Part shown: piece by piece, positions 19,508 through 27,101 of the stretch
How the letters are laid out: each line of letters starts with the position of its first letter
Position numbering within the stretch: position 1 is the first letter of the stretch
Source of the DNA: Roseicella frigidaeris
GTDB lineage: Bacteria; Pseudomonadota; Alphaproteobacteria; Acetobacterales; Acetobacteraceae
Assembly: GCF_003258945.1 (NCBI RefSeq)
Contig: NZ_QLIX01000032.1
Coordinates: 1-42,525 of the forward strand
Direction: 5' to 3'
Length of the DNA: 42,525 bases
The notes under the pieces: model-generated
Databases searched by the model: none
Seen by the model: only the letters and a program-made list of their open reading frames with translations
What the model was told of the DNA's origin: nothing
Program-made: the position numbers and the translations under genes

Positions 19508-19643
19508 AGGCAATTCCGCCGCCGCGCCTGACCACCGCCCGATTGATCACCACGCGGTCGCAGGCGTCACCGGCTCCGCTGCGGCGCCCCGGGCGACCGG
19601 GTGCGGACGCGGCGGGGGTGGCCCCGCCGGCCCGGTCGTCCCG

Positions 19644-22600
19644 CTACCGCTTCCACCAGCCGCGACGCCGGGGCGCCGCATCGTCGAGCGTGTCGATGCT
19701 GACCGGCTGAATGCTCTGGCCCTGCACCACCTCGGGCTCCGGCGCTGCCTCCGGCGCCGGTTCCGGCTGCGGCGCCGGCTCTGGCGCCGTTGCCGCCTCG
19801 GGCGCGGCGGCCGCGGGGGCGGTGGCTTCGGCATCGGAGGCCGCGACCTCGGGGGCCGGGGCCTCCGGGGCCGGCACGGGGGCCTCGACCGTATCGGCCG
19901 TCTCGGCCGGCAGCAGCATCGCCGCCTCGGTCAGGCCGGCCTCCGGCGCGGCGGTGATGGCCTCGACCTCGGGCGGCGCCGTCCCGGCCTGAGCATCGGG
20001 CGCGGCCGGCTCCGCTTCCCCGGCGGCCGGCGCCGCGGCGGCGCTGGCCCGCGCCCGGCGGCTGGCGGCCGCGGCGGCCTCGGCCGCGGCCTCGGCCGCC
20101 TCCATGGCCGCCAGGATGTCGTCGACATGGCCGGCGAAGGGATCGGCCGGGGTCGGCCCGGTGTAGCGGGAGGCCGCCGGCTGCGGCGGACGGGCGGGCG
20201 CCTCGCTGGCCGAGGCGCGGCCCTCCGGCGCGCCACGGCTGCGGCGGCGGCGGCTGCGGCGCCGCTGGCCCTGCTCGCCCTCGGCCTCGCCGCCGGGCTC
20301 GCTTCCTGCCTCGACGGCGTCGGCCGACATCTCGGCCCCGGCCGGCGCCTCGGTTGCGGCGGGCGACTCGAATTCGGGCTCGGCCTCCGTCTCCTCGGCC
20401 TCCTCGCCCTCCCGCTCGCCGCCGGCCTCCTGCGTGGCCTCGTCGGGCCGCGTGCCGTTGCGCCGGCGCCGGCGGCGACGACGGCGGCGGTTGTCGCCCT
20501 CGCCCTCGCTCTCGCCCTCCGCCGCGGCCTGGGCCTCGCCCTCCTCCTCGGCGGCCTCGGTCTCCTCCGCCTCGGTCTCCTCGGCCTCCTCCGGCTCGGG
20601 CTCCGGCGCGTAATCCATGCGCAGCGCCGCCGGCGGCGCCTCGATCTGGCGGCCCGGATCGGCGGCGCGCAGCCGCTCGATGCGGAGCGCGGGCGGCAGC
20701 AGCGTGTCGTCCGGCTCGAACACCACGGACATGCCGAAGCGCGCCTCGATCTGCGCCAGCTTGTCGCGCTTGCGGTTCAGCAGGTAGAGCGCGCAACTCG
20801 AATGGACATGCACCGCGATCTCCGCGGCGCGGCGCTTGGCGCCCTCCTCCTCGATGGCGCGCAGCACCTGCAGCGCGCTGCTCTCGATGGAGCGGACCTG
20901 GCCGCGGCCCTGGCAATGCGGGCAGGCGACGAAGGTGGTCTCCGTCAGGCTCGGCCGCAGCCGCTGGCGCGACATCTCGAGCAGGCCGAAATGGCTGATG
21001 CGCCCGACCTGGATGCGGGCGCGGTCGTGGCGCAGCGCCTCCTTCAGCCGGCGCTCCACCATGCCGTCATGCTTGCTCGACTCCATGTCGATGAAGTCGA
21101 TGACGATGAGGCCGGCGAGGTCGCGCAGGCGAAGCTGGCGGGCGATCTCGTCCGCCGCCTCCAGGTTGGTCCGCAGCGCCGTGTCCTCGATGTGCCGCTC
21201 GCGCGTCGAGCGGCCGGAGTTCACGTCGATGGCGACCAGCGCCTCGGTCTGGTTGATGACGATGTAGCCGCCGGAGCGGAGCTGCACGGTCGGCGAATGC
21301 ATGGCGTCGAGCTGCTGCTCGACCTGGTGCCGGGCGAAGAGGCCGCCGTCGCGGAAGAGCTGGATCTTGCGCGTCTGCTGCGGCATCAGCATGCGCATGA
21401 ACTCGCGCGCCTCGCGGAAGGCGTCCTCGCCATCCACCAGCACCTCCTCGACGTCGCGCGAGAAGACGTCGCGGATGCTGCGCTTGATGAGGTCGGCTTC
21501 CTCGTAGATCAGTGCCGGCGCGGTGGATTGCAGCGTGCGCTCGCGGATGCTGTCCCAGAGGCGGAGCAGGTACTCGCAGTCGCGCCGGATCTCGGGCTTC
21601 GGCCGCTGCGCCCCGGCGGTGCGCACGATCAGGCTCATCCCCTGCGGCAGGCCGAGCTCGTCGATCACCTCGCGCAGGCGCTTGCGGTCGGTGGCCGAGG
21701 TGATCTTGCGCGAGACGCCGCCGCCGCGCGGACTGTTCGGCATCAGCACGGAGAAGCGGCCGGCGAGCGAGATGTAGGTGGTGAGCGCCGCGCCCTTGGT
21801 GCCGCGCTCCTCCTTCACCACCTGCACCAGCATGATCTGCCGGCGGCGGATCACCTCCTGGATCTTGTAGTGGCGGAGGAAGCGGGGCGGGATGCGGCGC
21901 TCGCGCGAGACATCCTCGGTGCCCTCGCCGCCGATCGTCTCGGGCGGCGGCGCCTCCTCCTCCTCGGCCTCCTCGCCGGCGTGGCGGCGGCGGGCCTGGT
22001 GGTCATGGCCGTTGCGCAGCGGCGCGCTGAGCTCGGGCTGCTCGCCGAGGCCGCGGGCCTGCGGCATCGCCGCGGCCACCTCCGGCGGGATCTCGGCCGG
22101 GGGCTCGGCCGCCTCGGCGGGGGCCGCCGGCGCCGCGGCCTCGGCCGGCGGGGCCTCCTGCGCTCCTGCCTCGGTGCCGGGGGCCGCCGGCTCCGCCGCC
22201 GTGGCCGCCTCCGGCGCCGGCGTCATCGCTGGCGCGTCGGGGCCGACCGCGGCCAGCTCGGCGCTCTCCAGGCTCGCATCGGTCGCGGCCGGCGCCGGCG
22301 CCTCCTGGGCCTCCTCATGCCCGGCCTCGAGGGTGAGCGGCGCGTCCTCCGCCTCGGGCTCCTCGGTCCGCTCCCGCTCGCCCTCGGCCCGGTCCATGGC
22401 GGATTCCGGGGCCGCGTCCTCGTCCTCCTCCTCCTCGCGCGCCTCGGCGGCCTGCATCTCGAGCAGGCGCTGCCGGTCGGCGACGGGGATCTGGTAGTAG
22501 TCGGGATGGATCTCGCTGAAGGCGAGGAAGCCATGGCGGTTGCCGCCATACTCGACGAAGGCGGCCTGCAGGCTGGGCTCCACCCGGACCACCTTGGCCA

Positions 22601-22730
22601 GGTAGATATTGCCCTTGAGGGGCCGCTTGGTGGCGGCCTCGAGGTCGAATTCCTCGAGCCGGTTGCCGTCCAGCACCACCACGCGGGTCTCTTCCGCGTG
22701 GGATGCGTCGATCAGCATGCGCTTGGTCAT
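19644..22730 (-). CDS. rne: Ribonuclease E, with large S1-domain insertion
   Basis: RNase E is the endoribonuclease that starts mRNA decay and processes rRNA and tRNA; it scaffolds the degradosome. The product is 1028 residues. The N-terminus is MTKRMLIDASHAEETRVVVL. The S1 domain begins near GNIYLAKVVRVEPSLQAAF (residues 40-80). It is interrupted at about 95-288 by some 190 acidic and Ala/Pro/Glu-rich residues, and resumes at KIQEVIRRRQIMLVQVVKEE. The catalytic core has AIDVNSG (Asp502), IVIDFIDM (Asp545/548) and the zinc-link CPHCQGRG (Cys603, Cys606). The C-terminal third (about 690-1028) alternates acidic runs, Arg-rich blocks (RRRRRRRRR type) and Ala/Pro repeats, expected for the unstructured RNA- and partner-binding scaffold. 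It ends in RRGWWKR. Confidence 0.96.
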   Translation of the reverse strand: MTKRMLIDASHAEETRVVVLDGNRLEEFDLEAATKRPLKGNIYLAKVVRVEPSLQAAFVEYGGNRHGFLAFSEIHPDYYQIPVADRQRLLEMQAAEAREEEEDEDAAPESAMDRAEGERERTEEPEAEDAPLTLEAGHEEAQEAPAPAATDASLESAELAAVGPDAPAMTPAPEAATAAEPAAPGTEAGAQEAPPAEAAAPAAPAEAAEPPAEIPPEVAAAMPQARGLGEQPELSAPLRNGHDHQARRRHAGEEAEEEEAPPPETIGGEGTEDVSRERRIPPRFLRHYKIQEVIRRRQIMLVQVVKEERGTKGAALTTYISLAGRFSVLMPNSPRGGGVSRKITSATDRKRLREVIDELGLPQGMSLIVRTAGAQRPKPEIRRDCEYLLRLWDSIRERTLQSTAPALIYEEADLIKRSIRDVFSRDVEEVLVDGEDAFREAREFMRMLMPQQTRKIQLFRDGGLFARHQVEQQLDAMHSPTVQLRSGGYIVINQTEALVAIDVNSGRSTRERHIEDTALRTNLEAADEIARQLRLRDLAGLIVIDFIDMESSKHDGMVERRLKEALRHDRARIQVGRISHFGLLEMSRQRLRPSLTETTFVACPHCQGRGQVRSIESSALQVLRAIEEEGAKRRAAEIAVHVHSSCALYLLNRKRDKLAQIEARFGMSVVFEPDDTLLPPALRIERLRAADPGRQIEAPPAALRMDYAPEPEPEEAEETEAEETEAAEEEGEAQAAAEGESEGEGDNRRRRRRRRRRNGTRPDEATQEAGGEREGEEAEETEAEPEFESPAATEAPAGAEMSADAVEAGSEPGGEAEGEQGQRRRSRRRRSRGAPEGRASASEAPARPPQPAASRYTGPTPADPFAGHVDDILAAMEAAEAAAEAAAAASRRARASAAAAPAAGEAEPAAPDAQAGTAPPEVEAITAAPEAGLTEAAMLLPAETADTVEAPVPAPEAPAPEVAASDAEATAPAAAAPEAATAPEPAPQPEPAPEAAPEPEVVQGQSIQPVSIDTLDDAAPRRRGWWKR

Positions 22731-23282
22731 TGAAGCGGTGGCTCCGCGCCGGCCGGCGCGGAGGCGCGGCACGGCGGATCGGGGTGGCGTGGCCCGATCG
22801 AGGACGACTGCGCAGCGCCGACACCCGTCATGCTGACTCGCGTCATGCAGGTGTTCCCATGCGCCGGCGTCCCGTCCTCTCTCGGCGGGGCGGCCAGGGG
22901 GAGACCGGCGCGCCGGGTGCGGCAGGCAGCGGTCCCCCGGGACGCCCCAGGTTCGTGCCCACGCGCCAGGCGCGACGCCCGCAATCAGGCGGGCGAAGCG
23001 GCGTCGGTCACGCTGGCACCGGGGGCAGTCCCGCAAGATCCAGGGCTGCCGTGGGTCATGGCGCGACAGGTCCCGCAGGAGCGGAGAGGGCGAGCCGGAT
23101 GGCCCCGAACGGGGCGGACCCGACCTGGCGGCCCGGCGAAACGCGGGTAAGGCGGTGAACCGCCACCCCAAGCCAGGCCTGTGCCGCGCGCCGCATCCTG
23201 GCCCCCCGAACGCCGGGGTTACGGCCTGCCGGCGCGGCTGCGCCCAGATCTCCGCCGGCAGCGGGCGCCGCCGGGGCGAATC
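22731..23282 (-). other. Long untranslated leader of rne
   Basis: About 550 bases separate the rne ATG from a likely promoter. An in-frame extension of rne to 23171 is open but its product is Arg/Pro/Ser-rich and unlike any RNase E N-terminus, so I treat it as leader. Several GC-rich inverted repeats are visible. In E. coli the 361-base rne leader mediates autoregulation by RNase E cleavage; by analogy this leader may do the same. No supported ORF is present on either strand. Confidence 0.5.
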
Positions 23283-23312
23283 ACCATAGGCGAGGGGACG
23301 CCTGTTTCACAA
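23283..23312 (-). promoter_or_regulatory. Putative sigma-70-type promoter for rne
   Basis: On the minus strand TTGTGA (23312-23307) and TATGGT (23288-23283) are 18 bases apart, each matching four of six consensus bases. They sit in the AT-richest part of the rne/amiC divergent region. Confidence 0.45.
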
Positions 23313-23444
23313 GGCTGCTGGCAAGCGAAGCCGCTTGCGGGCCCCGGCAGGCCTCCCGCCGGGCGGGCCGCCGCGGCCAGGCGTGGCATTGCCCCGCCCC
23401 GGAATGGTAGACCGCGCCCTGCATCTTCGGGGGATGATGCAGCG

Positions 23445-24629
23445 ATGGGACAGGATTCAACCGGACCGGGGGACGGGTCCGGGCCGCCGGAGCCAGGCTC
23501 CGGCGAGGCGCCCTGCATGGGACGGCGCGGGCTGCTCGCGGCCATGGCCGCCCTGCTGGCCGGCGCGGCGGGGGCCGGGCCGGTGCTGAGCGTGGCGCGC
23601 GGCCGCACCCGGCTGGTGCTGCCGCTGGCGCACCGGGCGCCGTGGCGGCTCTCGGCCGCGCTCGATCCGCCGCGCCTGCTGCTCGACCTGCCGGAGGCGC
23701 CGAAGGGCTGGCCGGCGCGGCAGCCCGGCCGGGGGCTGGTGGCGCGGCTGGAGCAGCGGCGCCACGACGGGGGGCACCGGCTGGCGATCCTGCTGGCGCG
23801 GCCGGTCGCGCTGCCGGTGACCCGGGTTTCCCGGCACGGCCTGACCATCGAGCTGGCACCCGGCCCGGCCTCCGGCTTCGCCCCTATCGCCGATGGCCGC
23901 AGCCTGGCCGCGGCGGCGGCCCAGCCGCGCCGCACCCTGCCCCTGGTGGTGCTCGACCCCGGCCATGGCGGCAAGGACCCCGGCGCGATCGGCGTGCGCG
24001 GCACGCAGGAGAAGCGCATCACCCTGGCGGCGGCGCTGGAGCTGAAGCGCCAGCTCGAGGCCAGGGGAGGGTGCCGCGTGCTGCTCACCCGCTCGCGCGA
24101 CGTCTTCATCCCGCTCGGCCAGCGGATCGAGCTGGCGCGGCAGCGGGAGGCGGCGCTGTTCCTCTCGCTGCATGCCGACAGCGCCCCCGGGGCGCGCGGG
24201 GCGAGCGTCTACACCCTGTCCGAGACGGCGACCGACCGCTTCTCGGCGGCGCTGGCGCGGCGGGAGAACGCGGCCGACCAGCGCGGCGGGCTGCGCCTGC
24301 CCTCGGTGCCGCCCGAGGTGCAGCGCATCCTGCTCAGCCTCATGCGGCAGGAGACGCGCTCGGGCTCGGAGCAGCTGGCGCGGCTGGCGGTGGCGGCGCT
24401 CGGCGGCGAGGTGCCGCTGCTGCCCCACACCCACCGCCGCGCCGGCTTCGTGGTGCTGAAGGCGCCGGACGTGCCCTCGGCGCTGGTCGAGATGGGCTTC
24501 CTCTCCCACCCGGGCGACGAGGCGGCGCTGAACCGGCCGGAGCACCGCCGCAAGCTCGCCACGGCGCTGGCGGAGACCGTGACCGCCTATCTCGCCACCC
24601 GCCGCACGACCCTGGCGATGCTCGGCTGA
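23445..24629 (+). CDS. amiC: N-acetylmuramoyl-L-alanine amidase (AmiC family), probable Tat substrate
   Basis: This periplasmic zinc amidase cleaves the lactyl-peptide bond of murein, chiefly during cell separation. The product is 394 residues. A polar N-region leads to GRRGLLAAMAALLAGAAG, a twin-arginine-like signal (Arg27-Arg28); E. coli AmiC is also Tat-exported. An AMIN-like domain follows (RTRLVLPLAHRAPWRLS to about residue 150). The Amidase_3 domain carries LDPGHGGKDPGAIG (His174), Glu189 in QEKRITLA, SLHADSA (His243) and EMGFLSHP (Glu349), the full zinc and catalytic set. A second in-frame ATG at 23517 just before the RR is an alternative start. It is divergent from rne, as in other alphaproteobacteria. 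Confidence 0.92.
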   Translation: MGQDSTGPGDGSGPPEPGSGEAPCMGRRGLLAAMAALLAGAAGAGPVLSVARGRTRLVLPLAHRAPWRLSAALDPPRLLLDLPEAPKGWPARQPGRGLVARLEQRRHDGGHRLAILLARPVALPVTRVSRHGLTIELAPGPASGFAPIADGRSLAAAAAQPRRTLPLVVLDPGHGGKDPGAIGVRGTQEKRITLAAALELKRQLEARGGCRVLLTRSRDVFIPLGQRIELARQREAALFLSLHADSAPGARGASVYTLSETATDRFSAALARRENAADQRGGLRLPSVPPEVQRILLSLMRQETRSGSEQLARLAVAALGGEVPLLPHTHRRAGFVVLKAPDVPSALVEMGFLSHPGDEAALNRPEHRRKLATALAETVTAYLATRRTTLAMLG

Positions 24630-24707
24630 TTCCCCTTGCGTTCCGCAATGCTGCGGTGCAACATGGCGGGGAGCGATGGGAGGAACGGCAACACGGAGTT
24701 GTCACCC

Positions 24708-24824
24708 ATGGTCGCGTTCCTCATCGGTACCGCCTTCCTCGTCGGGGTCAATCTCGTGGTCGACCACGAGGCTCGCCGCGAGGGGTTCGACGAGCAGAAG
24801 GGCGGTCTTCACCTCGGCACCTGA
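24708..24824 (+). CDS. Putative small single-pass membrane protein
   Basis: A 38-residue frame begins with MVAFLIGTAFLVGVNLVV, enough for one membrane helix, then a charged tail (DHEARREGFDEQKGG). GGAG lies 11 bases before the ATG at 24708; a longer in-frame start at 24636 is possible but its extra residues look non-coding. A terminator-like hairpin follows 12 bases after the stop. No recognised family; the call rests on composition, ribosome site and hairpin only. Confidence 0.42.
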   Translation: MVAFLIGTAFLVGVNLVVDHEARREGFDEQKGGLHLGT

Positions 24825-24835
24825 TGCGGCGGCGC

Positions 24836-24858
24836 GGGGAGGGGCAGCGCCTCTCCCC
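24836..24858 (+). terminator. Hairpin after the small membrane protein gene
   Basis: A 10-bp stem with one G-U pair (24836-24845 with 24849-24858) and a 3-base loop begins 12 bases after the stop. It abuts the tandem repeats. Confidence 0.45.
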
Positions 24859-25030
24859 GCGGCCCGCGCCGGCTGTCTCCCCGCCGCGGAGCGGCATGGC
24901 CGCCCGCCAGCCGCGCAGCGGCATACCAGCCCTCCGGCCGCGGAGCGGCCCAGCAATCTCTTCAGCCGCGGAGTGGCCCGTCGGTCGCTCCAGCCGCGGA
25001 GCGGCCTGCCGGCAATTCAGCGCCGCAGCG
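24857..25030. repeat. Tandem array of 27-28 bp units with a palindromic core
   Basis: The core CCGCGGAGCGGC, itself an inverted repeat (CCGC-GGA-GCGG), recurs at 24884, 24911 (CCGCGCAGCGGC), 24938, 24966 (CCGCGGAGTGGC) and 24994: periods of 27, 27, 28 and 28. Degenerate copies flank it in phase at 24857 (CCGCGGCCC) and about 25022 (CCGCAGCGCC, inside the 3' end of the glycosyltransferase gene). CAG usually precedes each core. The 15-16 bases between cores differ and are pyrimidine-rich. It lies between two convergent genes. It is too short and irregular for CRISPR; it could be a minisatellite or a string of small RNA hairpins. Confidence 0.8.
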
Positions 25031-25925
25031 CCTCGGCCTCCGCGATCAGGCGCCGCAGCCGCGCCTCCAGGCTGTGGGCGCGGAGGATCTCGGCGCGGCC
25101 CGCCGCGGCAATCGCCCCGGCCTCCTCCGGCCGGGCGAGGAAGTGCGCGATCAGCGCCCGCAGGCGCTCCGGCCGGTCCGGCGGGTAGTAGACCAGGTGC
25201 CGGCCATCCTCGAACTGCGCCATGTTGGCGAGGCCCGAGGGATGGTCCATGGCCGGCGTCAGCAGCAGCGTGCCGCAGGCCATCACCTCCGTCACCTTGG
25301 TCACCAGCAGCCGCGAGAGGGCCGGCAGGTTCACGAAGATCCGGGTGCTGCAATAGGCCTCGGCCAGGCGGGCGAAGCTGCGGATCGGGTCCGGGTCGGC
25401 GACCGGCGCCATCGGGGTGAGCGGGAGGCCGAGGCGCCGCAGGAACTCCTGCCGCTTCGGGTAGAGCGAACCGAGGAAGGCGGCGTCATGCCGCTTCGGC
25501 ACCGGGCGCGGCGCGAAGAGCACCGCATCGGCGCCGAAGGGCAGCCAGGTTCCGCCGAATTCCTCGGCATCCTGCGCCGCCGGGAAATAGTGCCGGTCGG
25601 CCAGGGCGCGGTAGCGGGCGAAGGGAAAGTCGCGGTCGTCGCGATGCGCCGATTCGGCGTACCAGGCGAGCTTCGGCATGGGCAGCGCCGCCCAGTCGGC
25701 GCCATAGCGCCGCTCCAGCAGCTCGCCATACCATTCGACGGCGCCGAGCAGGATGAGATCGGCCCCGCGCAGCGCCTCGATCGGCGGCCCGCCGGCGCCG
25801 GGATGCCCGCAATCCATCACCTGGTAGCCCATGGCGGCGAGGGTGACGGAGAGCCCCTCGGCGCAGCACCAGGCCGAGCCGACCCGGGCGGTGCAGTGGA
25901 AGACCGCGACCTTGCGGATGCTCAT
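25017..25925 (-). CDS. CgeB-like glycosyltransferase family protein
   Basis: The 302-residue product resembles glycosyltransferases of the CgeB/GT-B group. An N-terminal Rossmann-like half (VAVFHCTARVGSAWCCAEGL; GADLILLGAVEWYGELL) is followed by a C-terminal nucleotide-sugar-binding half (AAFLGSLYPKRQEFLRRLGL; RIFVNLPALSRLLVTKVTEV; ACGTLLLTP; DGRHLVYY). It probably transfers a sugar to a surface glycan or protein in the cytoplasm. Its ATG overlaps the stop of the upstream epimerase gene (ATGA), so the two are coupled and likely act in one pathway. Its 3' end overlaps the last degenerate unit of the 27-28 bp tandem repeats. Donor and acceptor unknown. Confidence 0.85.
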   Translation of the reverse strand: MSIRKVAVFHCTARVGSAWCCAEGLSVTLAAMGYQVMDCGHPGAGGPPIEALRGADLILLGAVEWYGELLERRYGADWAALPMPKLAWYAESAHRDDRDFPFARYRALADRHYFPAAQDAEEFGGTWLPFGADAVLFAPRPVPKRHDAAFLGSLYPKRQEFLRRLGLPLTPMAPVADPDPIRSFARLAEAYCSTRIFVNLPALSRLLVTKVTEVMACGTLLLTPAMDHPSGLANMAQFEDGRHLVYYPPDRPERLRALIAHFLARPEEAGAIAAAGRAEILRAHSLEARLRRLIAEAEALRR

Positions 25926-26923
25926 GGTCCCGCCTGCGCCCCCTCCTGGCGCCCGAGATGCGCCAGCGCCCGGGCGATCCCCTCCTGCAGCGGGATGGCG
26001 GCGCGGAAGCCGAGCGCCGCCTGCCGCCGGGTGTCGCCGCCGCGGGCGAAGACCCCCTCCGGCTGGTCGGACAGGCCACGGATCGCCGGCCGCCAGCCGG
26101 CCAGCTCGGCCGCCAGGCCGGCGAGGGCGATGAAGCTGGTGAGGGTGCCGGTCGAGAGGTTGACCGCGCTGCCGTCCTCGATCCGCTCCAGCATGGTCAG
26201 CACGCCGCGGATGCAGTCGTCGACATGGATGAAGTCGCGCATCTGCCGGCCGCTGCCCCAGACGGCGAGCTCCGGCGCGCCGCGCTCCGCCAGCACCCGG
26301 CGGCAGATGGCGGGGAAGGGATAGGCCGCGTCCTGGTCCTCGCCATAGCCGGAGAAGGGGCGGAAGCAGATGCAGCGCAGCCCGTGCCGCTGATGCGCCA
26401 GCCGGGCCAGGTATTCGGCGGTGAGCTTGGCCCAGCCATAGGACATGTCGGGCATGCCGATGGCGCCGTCGAAGCGGATCATGTCCTCGGCCAGCAGCAC
26501 ATGCCCCGCCGGTCCCTGCAGCGCCACCGGATAGGCGGCGGAGGAGGAGAAGACGGCGCAGCGCCCCGGCCGGGCCCGGGCCGCCCATTGGAAGAAGGCG
26601 GCGTCGATGCCGAGATCCTCGGCCACCGCCAGCGGGTTCCGCTCGATCATCAGCCGGCCGCCGACCAGGGCGGCGAGGTGGAAGGCGGCATCGAAGCCGG
26701 CCTCCGGCGCGGTGGCGAACCAGTCCCGGCAGTCCATGCGGTGAAAGGTGAAGCCATGCCAGTCGCGCGGCTCGAAGAGCGGCCAGCCGCGGTCCGGGTC
26801 GATCGCCCCGGTCAGGGGGCGGAGGCTGTCCACCGCATGCACCTCGTGCCCCGCCTCCAGCAGCGCGCGGGTGAGGTGCCGGCCGACAAATCCGGCGGCG
26901 CCGGTCACGAGCATCTTGCCCAT
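25922..26923 (-). CDS. NAD-dependent epimerase/dehydratase (extended SDR)
   Basis: The 333-residue product is an extended short-chain dehydrogenase acting on a nucleotide sugar. The NAD-binding motif GAAGFVGRHL (GxxGxxG) is at the N-terminus. FHLAALVGG and SSSAAYP follow, then the catalytic SYGWAKL (YxxxK) and FSGYGEDQD, RQMRDFIHVDDCIRG and VNLSTG. The pattern matches UDP-glucose or GDP-sugar epimerases/dehydratases; the substrate cannot be fixed. The ATG at 26923 gives MGKMLVTGAAG with GGAG upstream; an earlier in-frame ATG at 26965 would add an unconvincing leader. It forms a coupled pair with the following glycosyltransferase and is divergent from mrcA. Confidence 0.92.
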   Translation of the reverse strand: MGKMLVTGAAGFVGRHLTRALLEAGHEVHAVDSLRPLTGAIDPDRGWPLFEPRDWHGFTFHRMDCRDWFATAPEAGFDAAFHLAALVGGRLMIERNPLAVAEDLGIDAAFFQWAARARPGRCAVFSSSAAYPVALQGPAGHVLLAEDMIRFDGAIGMPDMSYGWAKLTAEYLARLAHQRHGLRCICFRPFSGYGEDQDAAYPFPAICRRVLAERGAPELAVWGSGRQMRDFIHVDDCIRGVLTMLERIEDGSAVNLSTGTLTSFIALAGLAAELAGWRPAIRGLSDQPEGVFARGGDTRRQAALGFRAAIPLQEGIARALAHLGRQEGAQAGP

Positions 26924-27004
26924 GCGGATCGGCTCTCCAACTTCGGGCGGGTGCCCGTGCCGCATGCTGGCCTGCCGGAGGTGAAGCCGGGCTTAAGACC
27001 TCCG

Positions 27005-27034
27005 CGCGAGGCCGCCGCCCGGCGGCTCCTCGCG
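27005..27034. repeat. Nested inverted repeat upstream of mrcA
   Basis: An outer 7-bp repeat (CGCGAGG at 27005-27011 with CCTCGCG at 27028-27034) encloses a 5-bp stem (CCGCC/GGCGG). It lies in the 178-base divergent region between the epimerase gene and mrcA and could be an operator or leader hairpin. Confidence 0.3.
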
Positions 27035-27101
27035 AAACTCGGGGCCGGCCTCACCGGCGTGTGGTCGCCGCTGCTCCGGCGGCAGTGTAAGAGGTGCCGC
27101 C

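Noticed and set aside
20127-22733. An 868-codon open frame antisense to rne
   Set aside because: The product is a Leu/Gly/Arg-rich mirror of RNase E codons, with no signal or domain.
22731-23171. N-terminal extension of RNase E
   Set aside because: The extra 147 residues are Arg/Pro/Ser/Cys-rich without homology, and the canonical MTKRMLIDAS start is at 22730.
24857-25030. CRISPR array
   Set aside because: Repeats are only about 12 bp, imperfect and spaced by 15-16 bp, and no cas genes are nearby.
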